NCBI GenBank assembly: GCA_944391275.1
Contig: CALXSZ010000137.1
Span: 1-12,266 of the forward strand
Reading direction: 5' to 3'
DNA: 12,266 bases
Source of the DNA: an uncultured Syntrophomonadaceae bacterium
GTDB taxonomy: Bacteria; Bacillota; Syntrophomonadia; Syntrophomonadales; Syntrophomonadaceae
Shown here: piece by piece, positions 1 through 7,664 of the stretch
How positions within the stretch are numbered: the first letter of the stretch is position 1
Layout of the letters: every line of letters begins with the position of its first letter
Translations under genes and position numbers: made by a program
The notes under the pieces: generated by a model
What the model was told of the DNA's origin: nothing
Database searches by the model: none
Seen by the model: only the letters and a program-made list of their open reading frames with translations

Positions 1-636
1 GTGTTCCAACAGGAGTTACGTCATCTATTAGAGCAGTTGGGAGAGGGAAAATGGTTTGCTTTTCGGACCGAAACCCTTTCACAAAGTCAAATTCTAGAGA
101 ATATGATTGATGAAATTGAAGAGATGGCTGCTCGCTTGTCCAAGACGAAAACGGGAGCGCTCGTTGTGCTCGAAAGAAAAAATCGAGTGGACGACTATTT
201 AGATAGTGGTCGCGAACTGGACGCCATTGTTTCGGCGCCGCTTCTTATCAATATTTTTGAACCCAATACGCCTTTGCATGACGGAGCGGTTTTAATTCGG
301 AAAGGAAGGCTGGCGCGGGCCGCTTGCTTTATGCCGCTTAGTGTGAGCAACAAAATTGATCCGCAATTAGGAACCCGGCATCGTGCAGGAATTGGGATTA
401 CCGAAGTATCTGACGCCGTGGTTGTCATTGTTTCGGAGGAAACAGGGACCATATCGGTTGCGCGGGCAGGAAGATTAATTCGGTATTTAGATCCACAGGT
501 GTTAGCGTCGATTCTACGGAATGAAATTTTACCCAAAGAATCGAACCAAAGTACAAAAACAAAGAAAGAATCATGGAAAAGCCAAATAAAGAGGTATTTA
601 AATGCATCGGATCAAGATAAAAAATCTGAAGATTAA
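1..636 (+). CDS. cdaA: Diadenylate cyclase CdaA (DAC domain), 5'-truncated by window edge
   Basis: Makes cyclic di-AMP from two ATP at the cytoplasmic face of the membrane; c-di-AMP controls potassium and osmolyte uptake and cell-wall homeostasis in Bacillota. The 211 visible residues carry the DAC domain with both hallmark motifs: DGA at residues 94-96 (PLHDGAV) and RHR at 126-128 (GTRHRAG). The first visible codon is GTG, but the text (FQQELRHLLEQLG) matches the internal FQPELRRALEQLG stretch of CdaA. It is therefore not the start: about 80 N-terminal residues with the membrane helices lie outside the window. A basic, lysine-rich tail of about 35 residues follows the domain. The stop overlaps the start of cdaR, its known regulatory partner, indicating translational coupling. 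Function is secure from motifs plus context. Confidence 0.95.
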   Translation: MFQQELRHLLEQLGEGKWFAFRTETLSQSQILENMIDEIEEMAARLSKTKTGALVVLERKNRVDDYLDSGRELDAIVSAPLLINIFEPNTPLHDGAVLIRKGRLARAACFMPLSVSNKIDPQLGTRHRAGIGITEVSDAVVVIVSEETGTISVARAGRLIRYLDPQVLASILRNEILPKESNQSTKTKKESWKSQIKRYLNASDQDKKSED

Positions 637-1600
637 AATTATATCCGTTATATTTGCACTGATTTTATGGGTTTATGTGGTTGCGCAAATGCAAATTACG
701 GGTTCGGACTCCAATATTGTCCCCTTAAATTATTATAATCAAACAGCAGGACTGGAGGTTAGCGGCCCTGAAACGGTGCGGATTACGGTTTGGGGAGCGG
801 GAAATAATACCGAGTTCACGGCATATGTTGATTTAGGCGGCTTATCGGAGGGCGTATATGAATTGCCCGTTCAGATTATCCCGTCTAGAGGAGCTCTCTT
901 AACGAGGGTAGAACCGGATGAAGTCCAGGTAACCATTGGTTCAGACAGCAAAAAAAATATGGAAATCAGCTATGAGGTGATGAGCCAAGCGCCTGTCGGC
1001 TATGAATTGAAAAACGTTATCCTCGAGCCGGAAAATTGTATTGTGAGAGGGAATGAAGAGGCCGTTGCACAAGTGAGCCGTGTTGTAGCGCAATTATATT
1101 TAGGCAATGTTTACGAAATCCAAGAACAAAGAGTTAATTTAATTGCCGTGAATGCAGCCGGAGAAGCTGTAGTGGACGGGGTGAGTATTGTTCCGTCGGA
1201 AGCCGATGCGACCGTTTTAGTTGAAGAGGTAAGAGGAAGCAAAACCGTGCCAATAACGGTTAGCTATAGCGGTGAAGCAGCGGATGGACATGAAATTGTT
1301 TCCGTCGATACCAACCCGCGGGTTGTCCAGATATTTGGAACGTATAATCAGTTAGAAAATATTAATGAAGTTTCTTTAGGAGAAATTGTAATTAGTGGAC
1401 AATCCACATCTTTTACAAGGGTGATTCCGATTACGATGGACGAAGACGTTACCGTTTATCCATCGGAGGTCCAAGTAGACGTGCGAATTGTAGAAAATGA
1501 GCCGGTTCAAAACAATGAAACGCCAACGAATAACGAGAATACATCACAGGATGAAAATCAGTCGGATACTGAAGCAGAGCAGAATTCTGAGGAAGAATGA
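602..1600 (+). CDS. cdaR: YbbR-domain protein CdaR, regulator of CdaA
   Basis: Membrane-anchored extracytoplasmic protein of 332 residues that binds and modulates CdaA in studied Bacillota. One N-terminal membrane helix (about residues 11-29, IISVIFALILWVYVV) follows a short basic stretch. After it come several beta-rich YbbR repeats, recognisable from recurring patterns such as PETVRITVWG, PDEVQVTIGS and PSEVQVDVRI. The last 35 or so residues are a low-complexity tail rich in Asn, Gln, Glu and Asp, probably disordered. The ATG at 602 is chosen because it gives the full helix and has an AGAGG-like ribosome binding site 6-10 bases upstream, inside the end of cdaA. The 35-base overlap with cdaA suggests coupled translation. 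Assignment rests on the family architecture and position directly behind cdaA. Confidence 0.92.
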   Translation: MHRIKIKNLKIKIISVIFALILWVYVVAQMQITGSDSNIVPLNYYNQTAGLEVSGPETVRITVWGAGNNTEFTAYVDLGGLSEGVYELPVQIIPSRGALLTRVEPDEVQVTIGSDSKKNMEISYEVMSQAPVGYELKNVILEPENCIVRGNEEAVAQVSRVVAQLYLGNVYEIQEQRVNLIAVNAAGEAVVDGVSIVPSEADATVLVEEVRGSKTVPITVSYSGEAADGHEIVSVDTNPRVVQIFGTYNQLENINEVSLGEIVISGQSTSFTRVIPITMDEDVTVYPSEVQVDVRIVENEPVQNNETPTNNENTSQDENQSDTEAEQNSEEE

Positions 1601-1625
1601 AGCGAATGAATAAGGATGTGAAGCG

Positions 1626-3278
1626 ATGAAAATCAGAGTAAGGGGATTACGTTTGGATTTGGATTCAAGTGAAGATGACATAAAAAATGAGGCTTCCAAA
1701 CAATTGATGATTCATCCCAGGTTGATACAGAATATCAAAATTATAAAAAGAGCCGTTGATGCGCGAAGAAAAAAAGTTTATTTTATTTATTCGGTTGAAG
1801 TGGATGTTTCCGATACGGTAACGCTTCCGAAAAATATTTTAAATAATATTAATATTAGTTTTAGTAAATCGGAACCCAAAAAACGAATTCAGACGGGAAC
1901 GGCTCCAATGGCGTATTCGCCTCTGATTATTGGATCGGGTCCGGCAGGGCTTTTTTGTGGGTTATTGTTAGCTCGTTATGGTTATAAGCCCGTCATTATT
2001 GAACAGGGTATGGATGTGGATACAAGAGCCCAAAAGGTAGAAGAATTTTGGCAGGGCGGAAAACTGGATCCATGGAATAATACGCAGTTTGGGGAAGGCG
2101 GCGCAGGAAGTTTTTCGGATGGAAAACTAACGACCCGTAGCAACGATCATTATGTTCAACATGTTTTACAGACATTAGCCGAGTTCGGCGCGCCTGAAGA
2201 GATTACTTGGATAAAAAAACCGCATGTCGGAACCGATGTGATTCGTCAAGTAGTGAAACAAATTCGCAAAGAAATTATTCGTTTAGGCGGAGAGGTTTGG
2301 TTTTCCGCCCAATTGACGGATTTTCACATTCATCAGGGAGCTTTGGACAGCGTTGAAATTAATGGGCAAACAGAGATTAAAGTCTCAACGGCTGTTTTAG
2401 CCGTCGGACACAGCGCCAGGAATATTTATCGCTTACTTCATCAAAAAGGGGTTACGATGCTGCCGAAAGCTTTTGCTGTTGGCGTGCGGTTAGAACATCC
2501 TCAAGAAGTCATTGATTATATGCAGTATGGGGAATTTGCTGGACATCCGGCTTTGGGACCGGCCGATTATAATTTTACTTATCAAGACCGGGCAACCGGG
2601 CGATCCCTTTATACGTTCTGTATGTGTCCAGGAGGGAAAGTTGTCGCAGCGGCGTCCGAAGAAGGACAGGTTGTTGTAAATGGAATGAGTTATTCCAAAC
2701 GCGATTCCGGGATTGCGAATAGTGCGGTTGTAGTAACGGTTTCTCCAGACGATTGGGATGATGAAGTTTTAGGCGGGGTGGACTACCAGGAAGAACTCGA
2801 AGAAAAAGCATTTGTTGCAGGAGGCGGCAATTATCATGCACCGGCGCAGTATTTAAAGGATTTTATGGAAAAAAACGCCAGTTTGGATATTGAAAATTCC
2901 ATTGCTACGTATCGGCCTGGATTAACTGCGGTTAATATGTGGAAATTATTGCCTAGAGAATTAGCGGAGGTTTTATTTAGAGGTTTGCAGGCTTGGGGAA
3001 AAAAGGCGCCGGAATTTTTGGATGAACAGGCAGTTATGACAGGAATTGAAACGAGAACGTCGGCTCCTTTGCGTATTGTACGGGACGAGGAACGGGTTTC
3101 AGTGAATTTGCAGCGATTATATCCTTGCGGAGAGGGCGCCGGATATGCTGGAGGCATCGTCAGCGCGGCGATAGATGGACTGAAAACAGCGGAAAAAATC
3201 ATTGCGACCTATGCTCGACCTGAAAATCGAGTGGAAATTCATGACAGTAAAGCGATTCCTGGCAGCAGACTAGAATAA
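1626..3278 (+). CDS. FAD-dependent oxidoreductase (COG2509-like), substrate unknown
   Basis: Predicted cytosolic flavoprotein of 550 residues. An N-terminal domain of about 95 residues (starting MKIRVRGLRLDLDSSED), typical of this family, precedes a Rossmann dinucleotide-binding motif GSGPAG at 103-108, with a glutamate (IIEQG) ending the second strand. Further family-like segments are GEGGAGSFSDGK at 156-167, YTFCMCPGG at 329-337 and a C-terminal FAD-contact segment CGEGAGYAGG at 501-510. Length is near the family norm of about 530. No reaction has been firmly established for this group to my knowledge, so no substrate is assigned. It sits 25 bases after cdaR and 35 before glmS, in the slot where glmM is usually found, so co-expression with the cell-wall precursor genes is likely. 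An AAGGA-type ribosome binding site precedes the ATG. Confidence 0.85.
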   Translation: MKIRVRGLRLDLDSSEDDIKNEASKQLMIHPRLIQNIKIIKRAVDARRKKVYFIYSVEVDVSDTVTLPKNILNNINISFSKSEPKKRIQTGTAPMAYSPLIIGSGPAGLFCGLLLARYGYKPVIIEQGMDVDTRAQKVEEFWQGGKLDPWNNTQFGEGGAGSFSDGKLTTRSNDHYVQHVLQTLAEFGAPEEITWIKKPHVGTDVIRQVVKQIRKEIIRLGGEVWFSAQLTDFHIHQGALDSVEINGQTEIKVSTAVLAVGHSARNIYRLLHQKGVTMLPKAFAVGVRLEHPQEVIDYMQYGEFAGHPALGPADYNFTYQDRATGRSLYTFCMCPGGKVVAAASEEGQVVVNGMSYSKRDSGIANSAVVVTVSPDDWDDEVLGGVDYQEELEEKAFVAGGGNYHAPAQYLKDFMEKNASLDIENSIATYRPGLTAVNMWKLLPRELAEVLFRGLQAWGKKAPEFLDEQAVMTGIETRTSAPLRIVRDEERVSVNLQRLYPCGEGAGYAGGIVSAAIDGLKTAEKIIATYARPENRVEIHDSKAIPGSRLE

Positions 3279-3313
3279 AATGAAAATAAATCAATGTAGG
3301 AGGACAATCAATC

Positions 3314-5143
3314 GTGTGTGGAATTGTTGGTTATGTAGGAAGAGAGCGGGCTATTTGCGTGATTGTTGAGGGATTAAGCAAATTGGAATACCGTGGGTAT
3401 GATTCGGCGGGTATTGCACTTGTGGGAGAGGATCAACAGTTAAAAATTTTTAAGAAACAGGGGCATTTACAAGCCTTAACGGATACATTGGATTTTGGCG
3501 TAAAAGCAAATATTGGGATTGGTCACACTCGATGGGCGACGCACGGTGCGCCGAGTGATGAAAATGCGCATCCCCATACGGATTGTCATGGACATATTAC
3601 CGTAGTGCATAATGGTATATTAGAAAATTACGTTTCTTTAAAACAGCAGTTGTTAGAGGAAGGACATATTTTTTCATCGGAAACCGATACGGAAGTCATT
3701 GCGCATTTGGTGGAAAAATATTTTACGGATGATTTGGTAGCGGCGGTGCGACTTGCTTTGCAGGAGATGAAGGGGTCGTTTTCGATCGTCGCGATGAGTA
3801 ATAAAAATCCGGATGTTTTAGTTGCAGCGAAAAAAGACAGCCCGCTTATTATTGGGTTGGGAGAAAACGAAAATTATATTGCTTCCGATATTCCGGCTAT
3901 ATTAAATCGGACGAAAGAAGTTTATATTTTAGAAGATTATGATTTTGCGGTTGTGACAAAAGATCAAGTGAAGATTCTGGATTGGCGTACGCAGCAACCG
4001 GTTGAACGAGAAAAATTTCAGGTTACTTGGGATCCGATTACAGCGGAAAAATCGGGTTACGCACACTTTATGCTCAAAGAAATTCACGAGCAGCCTGTGG
4101 CTTTAAGAGAAACCATGCGCGGATGTATTCGGGATGGAATGGTCGATTTAACGGATTTGGGGCTAGATGAGGTTTTTCAAAATATTCAAAAGATTTATAT
4201 CGTTGCTTGTGGAACCGCTTACCATGCAGGGTTAGTTGGGCGTATGGCCATTGAAAAACTGGTCCGGATCCCTGTGGAAGCAGATATTGCTTCGGAGTTT
4301 CGTTATCGCGATGTGATTTGGGAACCGAATTCTTTGATGATTATTATTAGCCAATCCGGGGAAACCGCTGATACGATGGCGGCTTTGCGCGAGGCGAAGC
4401 GGAACAACATTAAAGTCTTGGCGATAACGAATGTCGTGGGGAGCGCTGCTGCCCGAGAAGCGGACCGGGTTATCTATACCCATGCTGGACCTGAAATTGC
4501 GGTGGCGTCGACGAAAGCCTATTCAACGCAATTATTGGTTTTATATATGCTTGCTTTAGATTTGGCGCGAGTGCGTGGGGTTTTAGAGGAATCAGAGTTG
4601 CAACGTTATTCGCAAGAATTGGTTCAAATTGATCGTTTAGCGGATATTGTACTGGAACAAGAGCAAGATGTGCGGAACCTGGCTTATCATCATCAACACG
4701 TCGATAGTACGTTTTTCTTGGGCCGGGGCTTTGATTATGCTGTAGCAATGGAAGGCGCATTAAAATTAAAAGAAATTTCTTATATCCATGCGGAAGCTTA
4801 TGCGGCAGGAGAACTAAAACATGGGCCATTAGCGCTCATTAAACAGGGTGTTCCTGTGATGGTTCTAATGACACAGGAAGATCTTTTGGAGAAAACCCTT
4901 TCCAATGTGAAGGAAGTGAAGGCTCGAGGGGGTATGATTATTGCGATTTATACCGAAAATCTAGCCGCAAATGTAAATGAATCCGATTATGATGAAAGAA
5001 TTGTTTTGCCTGCAGTGGATCCTTTCATTGCACCTATTATTGCGGTTATTCCTTTACAGCTTTTCGCATATTATATGGCGGTCGATCGCGGGCTCGATGT
5101 CGATAAACCGCGGAATTTAGCCAAATCGGTTACGGTTGAATGA
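3314..5143 (+). CDS. glmS: Glutamine--fructose-6-phosphate aminotransferase (isomerizing)
   Basis: Converts fructose-6-phosphate and glutamine to glucosamine-6-phosphate, the entry step to UDP-GlcNAc for peptidoglycan. At 609 residues it matches the usual family length. The start is the GTG at 3314, preceded by a strong AGGAGGA; this leaves Cys2, the amidotransferase nucleophile, at the N-terminus after Met removal (MCGIVGYVG). The class II glutaminase domain spans roughly residues 2-220. Two SIS sugar-binding domains follow, with motifs VACGTAYHAG and ISQSGETADT in the first and HAEAYAAGELKHGPLALI in the second. The C-terminal DVDKPRNLAKSVTVE is the conserved family end. Only 35 bases separate it from the upstream gene, leaving no room there for a glmS ribozyme leader. 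An intrinsic terminator starts at its stop codon. Confidence 0.98.
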   Translation: MCGIVGYVGRERAICVIVEGLSKLEYRGYDSAGIALVGEDQQLKIFKKQGHLQALTDTLDFGVKANIGIGHTRWATHGAPSDENAHPHTDCHGHITVVHNGILENYVSLKQQLLEEGHIFSSETDTEVIAHLVEKYFTDDLVAAVRLALQEMKGSFSIVAMSNKNPDVLVAAKKDSPLIIGLGENENYIASDIPAILNRTKEVYILEDYDFAVVTKDQVKILDWRTQQPVEREKFQVTWDPITAEKSGYAHFMLKEIHEQPVALRETMRGCIRDGMVDLTDLGLDEVFQNIQKIYIVACGTAYHAGLVGRMAIEKLVRIPVEADIASEFRYRDVIWEPNSLMIIISQSGETADTMAALREAKRNNIKVLAITNVVGSAAAREADRVIYTHAGPEIAVASTKAYSTQLLVLYMLALDLARVRGVLEESELQRYSQELVQIDRLADIVLEQEQDVRNLAYHHQHVDSTFFLGRGFDYAVAMEGALKLKEISYIHAEAYAAGELKHGPLALIKQGVPVMVLMTQEDLLEKTLSNVKEVKARGGMIIAIYTENLAANVNESDYDERIVLPAVDPFIAPIIAVIPLQLFAYYMAVDRGLDVDKPRNLAKSVTVE

Positions 5144-5185
5144 AAAATTTCGCCTGTCCATTATATGGTATAGGCGAATTTTTAT
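5143..5185 (+). terminator. Intrinsic terminator after glmS
   Basis: Left arm 5143-5155 (aaaaatttcgcct) pairs with right arm 5172-5183 (aggcgaattttt), with one bulged T at 5148 and a 16-base loop; the right arm ends in five T residues. It begins in the glmS stop codon and ends 19 bases before the polC start. It closes the cdaA-glmS transcript, so polC depends on read-through or on its own promoter. The paired A and T runs could also stop transcription from the opposite strand. Confidence 0.85.
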
Positions 5186-5194
5186 TTTGTTAAG

Positions 5195-5199
5195 AGGAG
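5195..5199 (+). promoter_or_regulatory. Ribosome binding site that fixes the polC start
   Basis: AGGAG lies five bases before the ATG at 5205. An in-frame TTG at 5136 would extend the protein by 23 residues, but that extension would overlap glmS, run through the terminator stem and lack family-like sequence. The ATG at 5205 is therefore preferred. Confidence 0.8.
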
Positions 5200-5204
5200 A
5201 AACG

Positions 5205-7664
5205 ATGGATCAGAATTGGGAAAACTTTATTCATACACATTTATCTCCGGAATTAGCTCAAAATTTTTCTGGAGGCGAACTCAAACAATTAATGATCGAA
5301 AGAGAAAATCGCTGTTGGAAAGTTTTTTTATTACTCCATCAAGCCTTGCATACATCGGTTTACCAGGCATTTTCAAGAGAATTGAAAGAACGTTTTTCTT
5401 TTCTCCAAACGGTTGAAGTCTATCCGGAATTAAAGGACCCGGTTCCCGTACTTTCTCATATTTTCCAAGAACGAAAGAAAGAGATTTGGGATTGGATTCA
5501 AGAAAAGAATGCGCAAAAAAATGTGGATTTATCTTGCCTGCATTGGCAATTTGGAGAAAATCAGCGAATTACCGTAACCGGATGTTCAGAAGAAGTTTAT
5601 CAAGGACTCCTGGCGAGCGGTTTTTGTACGCAGATTTCCGATTGGTTTTGGAAGGAATACCGTTTGAGCGCACTCGTATTGGTTTCTTGCCAACATCAAC
5701 CCATCCGTCGCCGTCAAACCATTTATATCGATTCTCATCAAGAGGTCGATATTCTTCCGGAAAGCGCCTGGGAGAGCGAGAGCAAAAAAGGGTATGCGCC
5801 CTTTCATGCTGCGAATAGTACGCGCAATTACGGGGGGAAAGAACGCGAACAGAAAAAAATTGATAAAACGCCGATTCCCATTCGTCAAGTCGAGGAAGGC
5901 GCCCGAAATGTGGTAATAGAAGGCGAAATTTTCCTAAAAGAAGCCACGCTTTTGCGGGATGGACGGATCGCTATGAGTTATTTTATAACGGATTATTCGG
6001 ATAGTATCGTTGTAAAAACCTTTTGGAAGAATGCTTCCGAAGATAAAATAAAGGTAGGGCAGTGGCTTCGTGTAAAAGGAAGTGTTCGATACGATCCTTT
6101 TATGCGCGATCAAGTGCTCTTTTTAGACCAATACGCTCTGGGGGAGAAAGAACAGGTCCGTAAAGACCTTTGCGAACTCAAGCGTGTAGAATTGCATGCC
6201 CATACGAATATGAGCGCGATGGATGCTTTAACGGATGTTCGAGCGCTTATTAGGCGGGCTGCTGAATGGGGACATCCGGCGATTGCAATTACCGATCATG
6301 GTTGCATACAATCTTTTCCAGCAGCTTTTAAAACGGCTTCGGAACTGAAAAAAGAAGGAAAAAATATCAAGATCCTCTATGGGATGGAAGGCTATTTAGT
6401 GGAAGACAATTTCAAAGATCGAGCATGGCATATTATTCTTTTGGCCAAAAACCGCACTGGACTTCAGAATCTCTATGAGTTAATCAGCCGCTCCTATTTG
6501 GATCATTTCTATCGTAAACCCAAAATTCTTCGGGCGGATTTGATCAAACACCGGGAAGGACTTCTTTTGGGCAGCGCATGCCAGGCCGGCGAACTTTTCC
6601 AGGCCGTTTTACATCACGAACCGGAAGAAAAGATAAAAGAAATTGTTCAGTTTTATGATTATTTAGAAGTGCAACCTCTGGGAAATAATCTGTTTCTTGT
6701 GCAAAACGGTTCTTTAAAGGATCAAAGAGAATTAGAAAAACTCACCGAAGAGATTATTCTTTTGGGGAAAAAGTATCAGAAACCGGTTGTTGCAACCGGA
6801 GACGTTCATTTTTTGGAACCCTATCATGAAATCATGCGCAGCATCGTGCAAGCTGGGCAAGGGTATAAAGACAGTGAAGAAGCCGCCCCACTTTATTTGC
6901 GCAATACGAATGAAATGCTCCAGGAATTTGATTTTTTACAGGATCCCCAAACGGCGCGTTGGATTGTGCAGGAATGTCCCCAGCAAATTATGAATGAGAT
7001 CGAAGAATTACGTCCAATTCCAGATGGGTTTTATCCGCCGGTTATTGACACCGCACAACAGGAAATTTTGGATTTAAGTTGGGGGAAAGCGAAAGAAATG
7101 TATGGCGATCCCCTACCCGAGCTGGTAGAGAAAAGAATTCAACATGAATTGGACGCCATTATCAAACATGATTTTAGCGTATTGTACCTTGTAGCGCATA
7201 AACTGGTAAAAAAATCGAACGAGGATGGTTTTATTGTCGGTTCTCGAGGATCGGTCGGGTCTTCTTTTATTGCCTATCTGACAGGAATTACCGAAGTAAA
7301 TTCCCTGCCGCCGCATTATTTATGCCGAACGTGTCATCATTTTGAACAACCCAATGTTTCTTCCGATGTGGTAGGGGTCGATCTTCCGGAGAAAGATTGC
7401 CCCAACTGCCATACGCCTATGGATAAATTGGGTTTTGATATTCCTTTTGAAACCTTTTTGGGATTTGAAGGGGATAAGGTCCCGGATATTGATCTGAATT
7501 TTTCCGGGGATTATCAACCGCGCGCGCACCATTATGTGGAGGAAATTTTTGGCGCGCAAAATGTATTTCGAGCTGGTACCATTGCAACGATTGCGGAAAA
7601 AACGGCTTTTGGATTTGTCAAGAAGTACTGTGAAGAAAAAAATTTGGTTATGCGTCATGCGTAA
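5205..7664 (+). CDS. polC: PolC-type DNA polymerase III alpha subunit, N-terminal part, ended by in-frame stop; exonuclease domain absent
   Basis: Replicative polymerase of Bacillota; this reading frame encodes 819 residues. In order: N-terminal domain (about 1-225), OB-fold domain (about 235-325, around NVVIEGEIFLKEATLL), PHP domain, thumb/palm, a four-cysteine zinc site (C707, C710, C732, C735) and the palm motif PDIDLNFS at 760-767 with catalytic D761 and D763. PHP metal ligands are all visible: H331, H333, D340, H365, E395, H409, C459, D533, H535. Between E395 and H409 there are only 13 residues, where PolC of Bacillus carries the DnaQ-like exonuclease (FDVETTG and following); that domain is missing. 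The frame ends at TAA 7662-7664 at the position of the E in the family's AEIERLAKG segment. Homology continues without frameshift in the next reading frame. With read-through the protein would be about 1,233 residues against about 1,437 in B. subtilis, a difference close to one exonuclease domain. Confidence 0.93.
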   Translation: MDQNWENFIHTHLSPELAQNFSGGELKQLMIERENRCWKVFLLLHQALHTSVYQAFSRELKERFSFLQTVEVYPELKDPVPVLSHIFQERKKEIWDWIQEKNAQKNVDLSCLHWQFGENQRITVTGCSEEVYQGLLASGFCTQISDWFWKEYRLSALVLVSCQHQPIRRRQTIYIDSHQEVDILPESAWESESKKGYAPFHAANSTRNYGGKEREQKKIDKTPIPIRQVEEGARNVVIEGEIFLKEATLLRDGRIAMSYFITDYSDSIVVKTFWKNASEDKIKVGQWLRVKGSVRYDPFMRDQVLFLDQYALGEKEQVRKDLCELKRVELHAHTNMSAMDALTDVRALIRRAAEWGHPAIAITDHGCIQSFPAAFKTASELKKEGKNIKILYGMEGYLVEDNFKDRAWHIILLAKNRTGLQNLYELISRSYLDHFYRKPKILRADLIKHREGLLLGSACQAGELFQAVLHHEPEEKIKEIVQFYDYLEVQPLGNNLFLVQNGSLKDQRELEKLTEEIILLGKKYQKPVVATGDVHFLEPYHEIMRSIVQAGQGYKDSEEAAPLYLRNTNEMLQEFDFLQDPQTARWIVQECPQQIMNEIEELRPIPDGFYPPVIDTAQQEILDLSWGKAKEMYGDPLPELVEKRIQHELDAIIKHDFSVLYLVAHKLVKKSNEDGFIVGSRGSVGSSFIAYLTGITEVNSLPPHYLCRTCHHFEQPNVSSDVVGVDLPEKDCPNCHTPMDKLGFDIPFETFLGFEGDKVPDIDLNFSGDYQPRAHHYVEEIFGAQNVFRAGTIATIAEKTAFGFVKKYCEEKNLVMRHA
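7662..7664 (+). other. In-frame TAA interrupting polC, directly followed by ATG
   Basis: The codons read GCG-TAA-ATG-CGG, translating to ...MRHA, stop, MRRLAKG..., where relatives have A-E-I-E-R-L-A-K-G. One base change from GAA (Glu) would create this TAA; no insertion or deletion is needed. TAA is a normal stop elsewhere in the window (cdaA, the oxidoreductase, the NUDIX gene and the M1 gene end with it), so a reassigned code is not supported. No clear ribosome binding site lies at the right distance from the ATG; the nearest purine run, GAAGAAAAA at 7632-7640, is about 24 bases upstream. A second chain would most simply arise by termination-reinitiation. Confidence 0.9.

Noticed and set aside
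1..3. GTG at the first base as the cdaA start
   Set aside because: The following residues match the middle of CdaA just after its membrane helices, so the gene begins before the window.
3279..3313. Possible glmS ribozyme leader before glmS
   Set aside because: Only 35 bases separate the upstream stop from the GTG start, mostly taken by the ribosome binding site. The ribozyme core needs well over 70 bases and no such fold is apparent.
5136..5204. Upstream TTG start for polC adding 23 residues
   Set aside because: It overlaps the glmS end, is encoded by the terminator hairpin, and has no ribosome binding site; ATG 5205 has AGGAG five bases upstream.
7662..7664. TAA as a reassigned sense codon or special amino acid
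   Set aside because: TAA ends cdaA, the oxidoreductase, the NUDIX gene and the M1 gene in this window. Selenocysteine uses TGA and pyrrolysine uses TAG, so neither applies.
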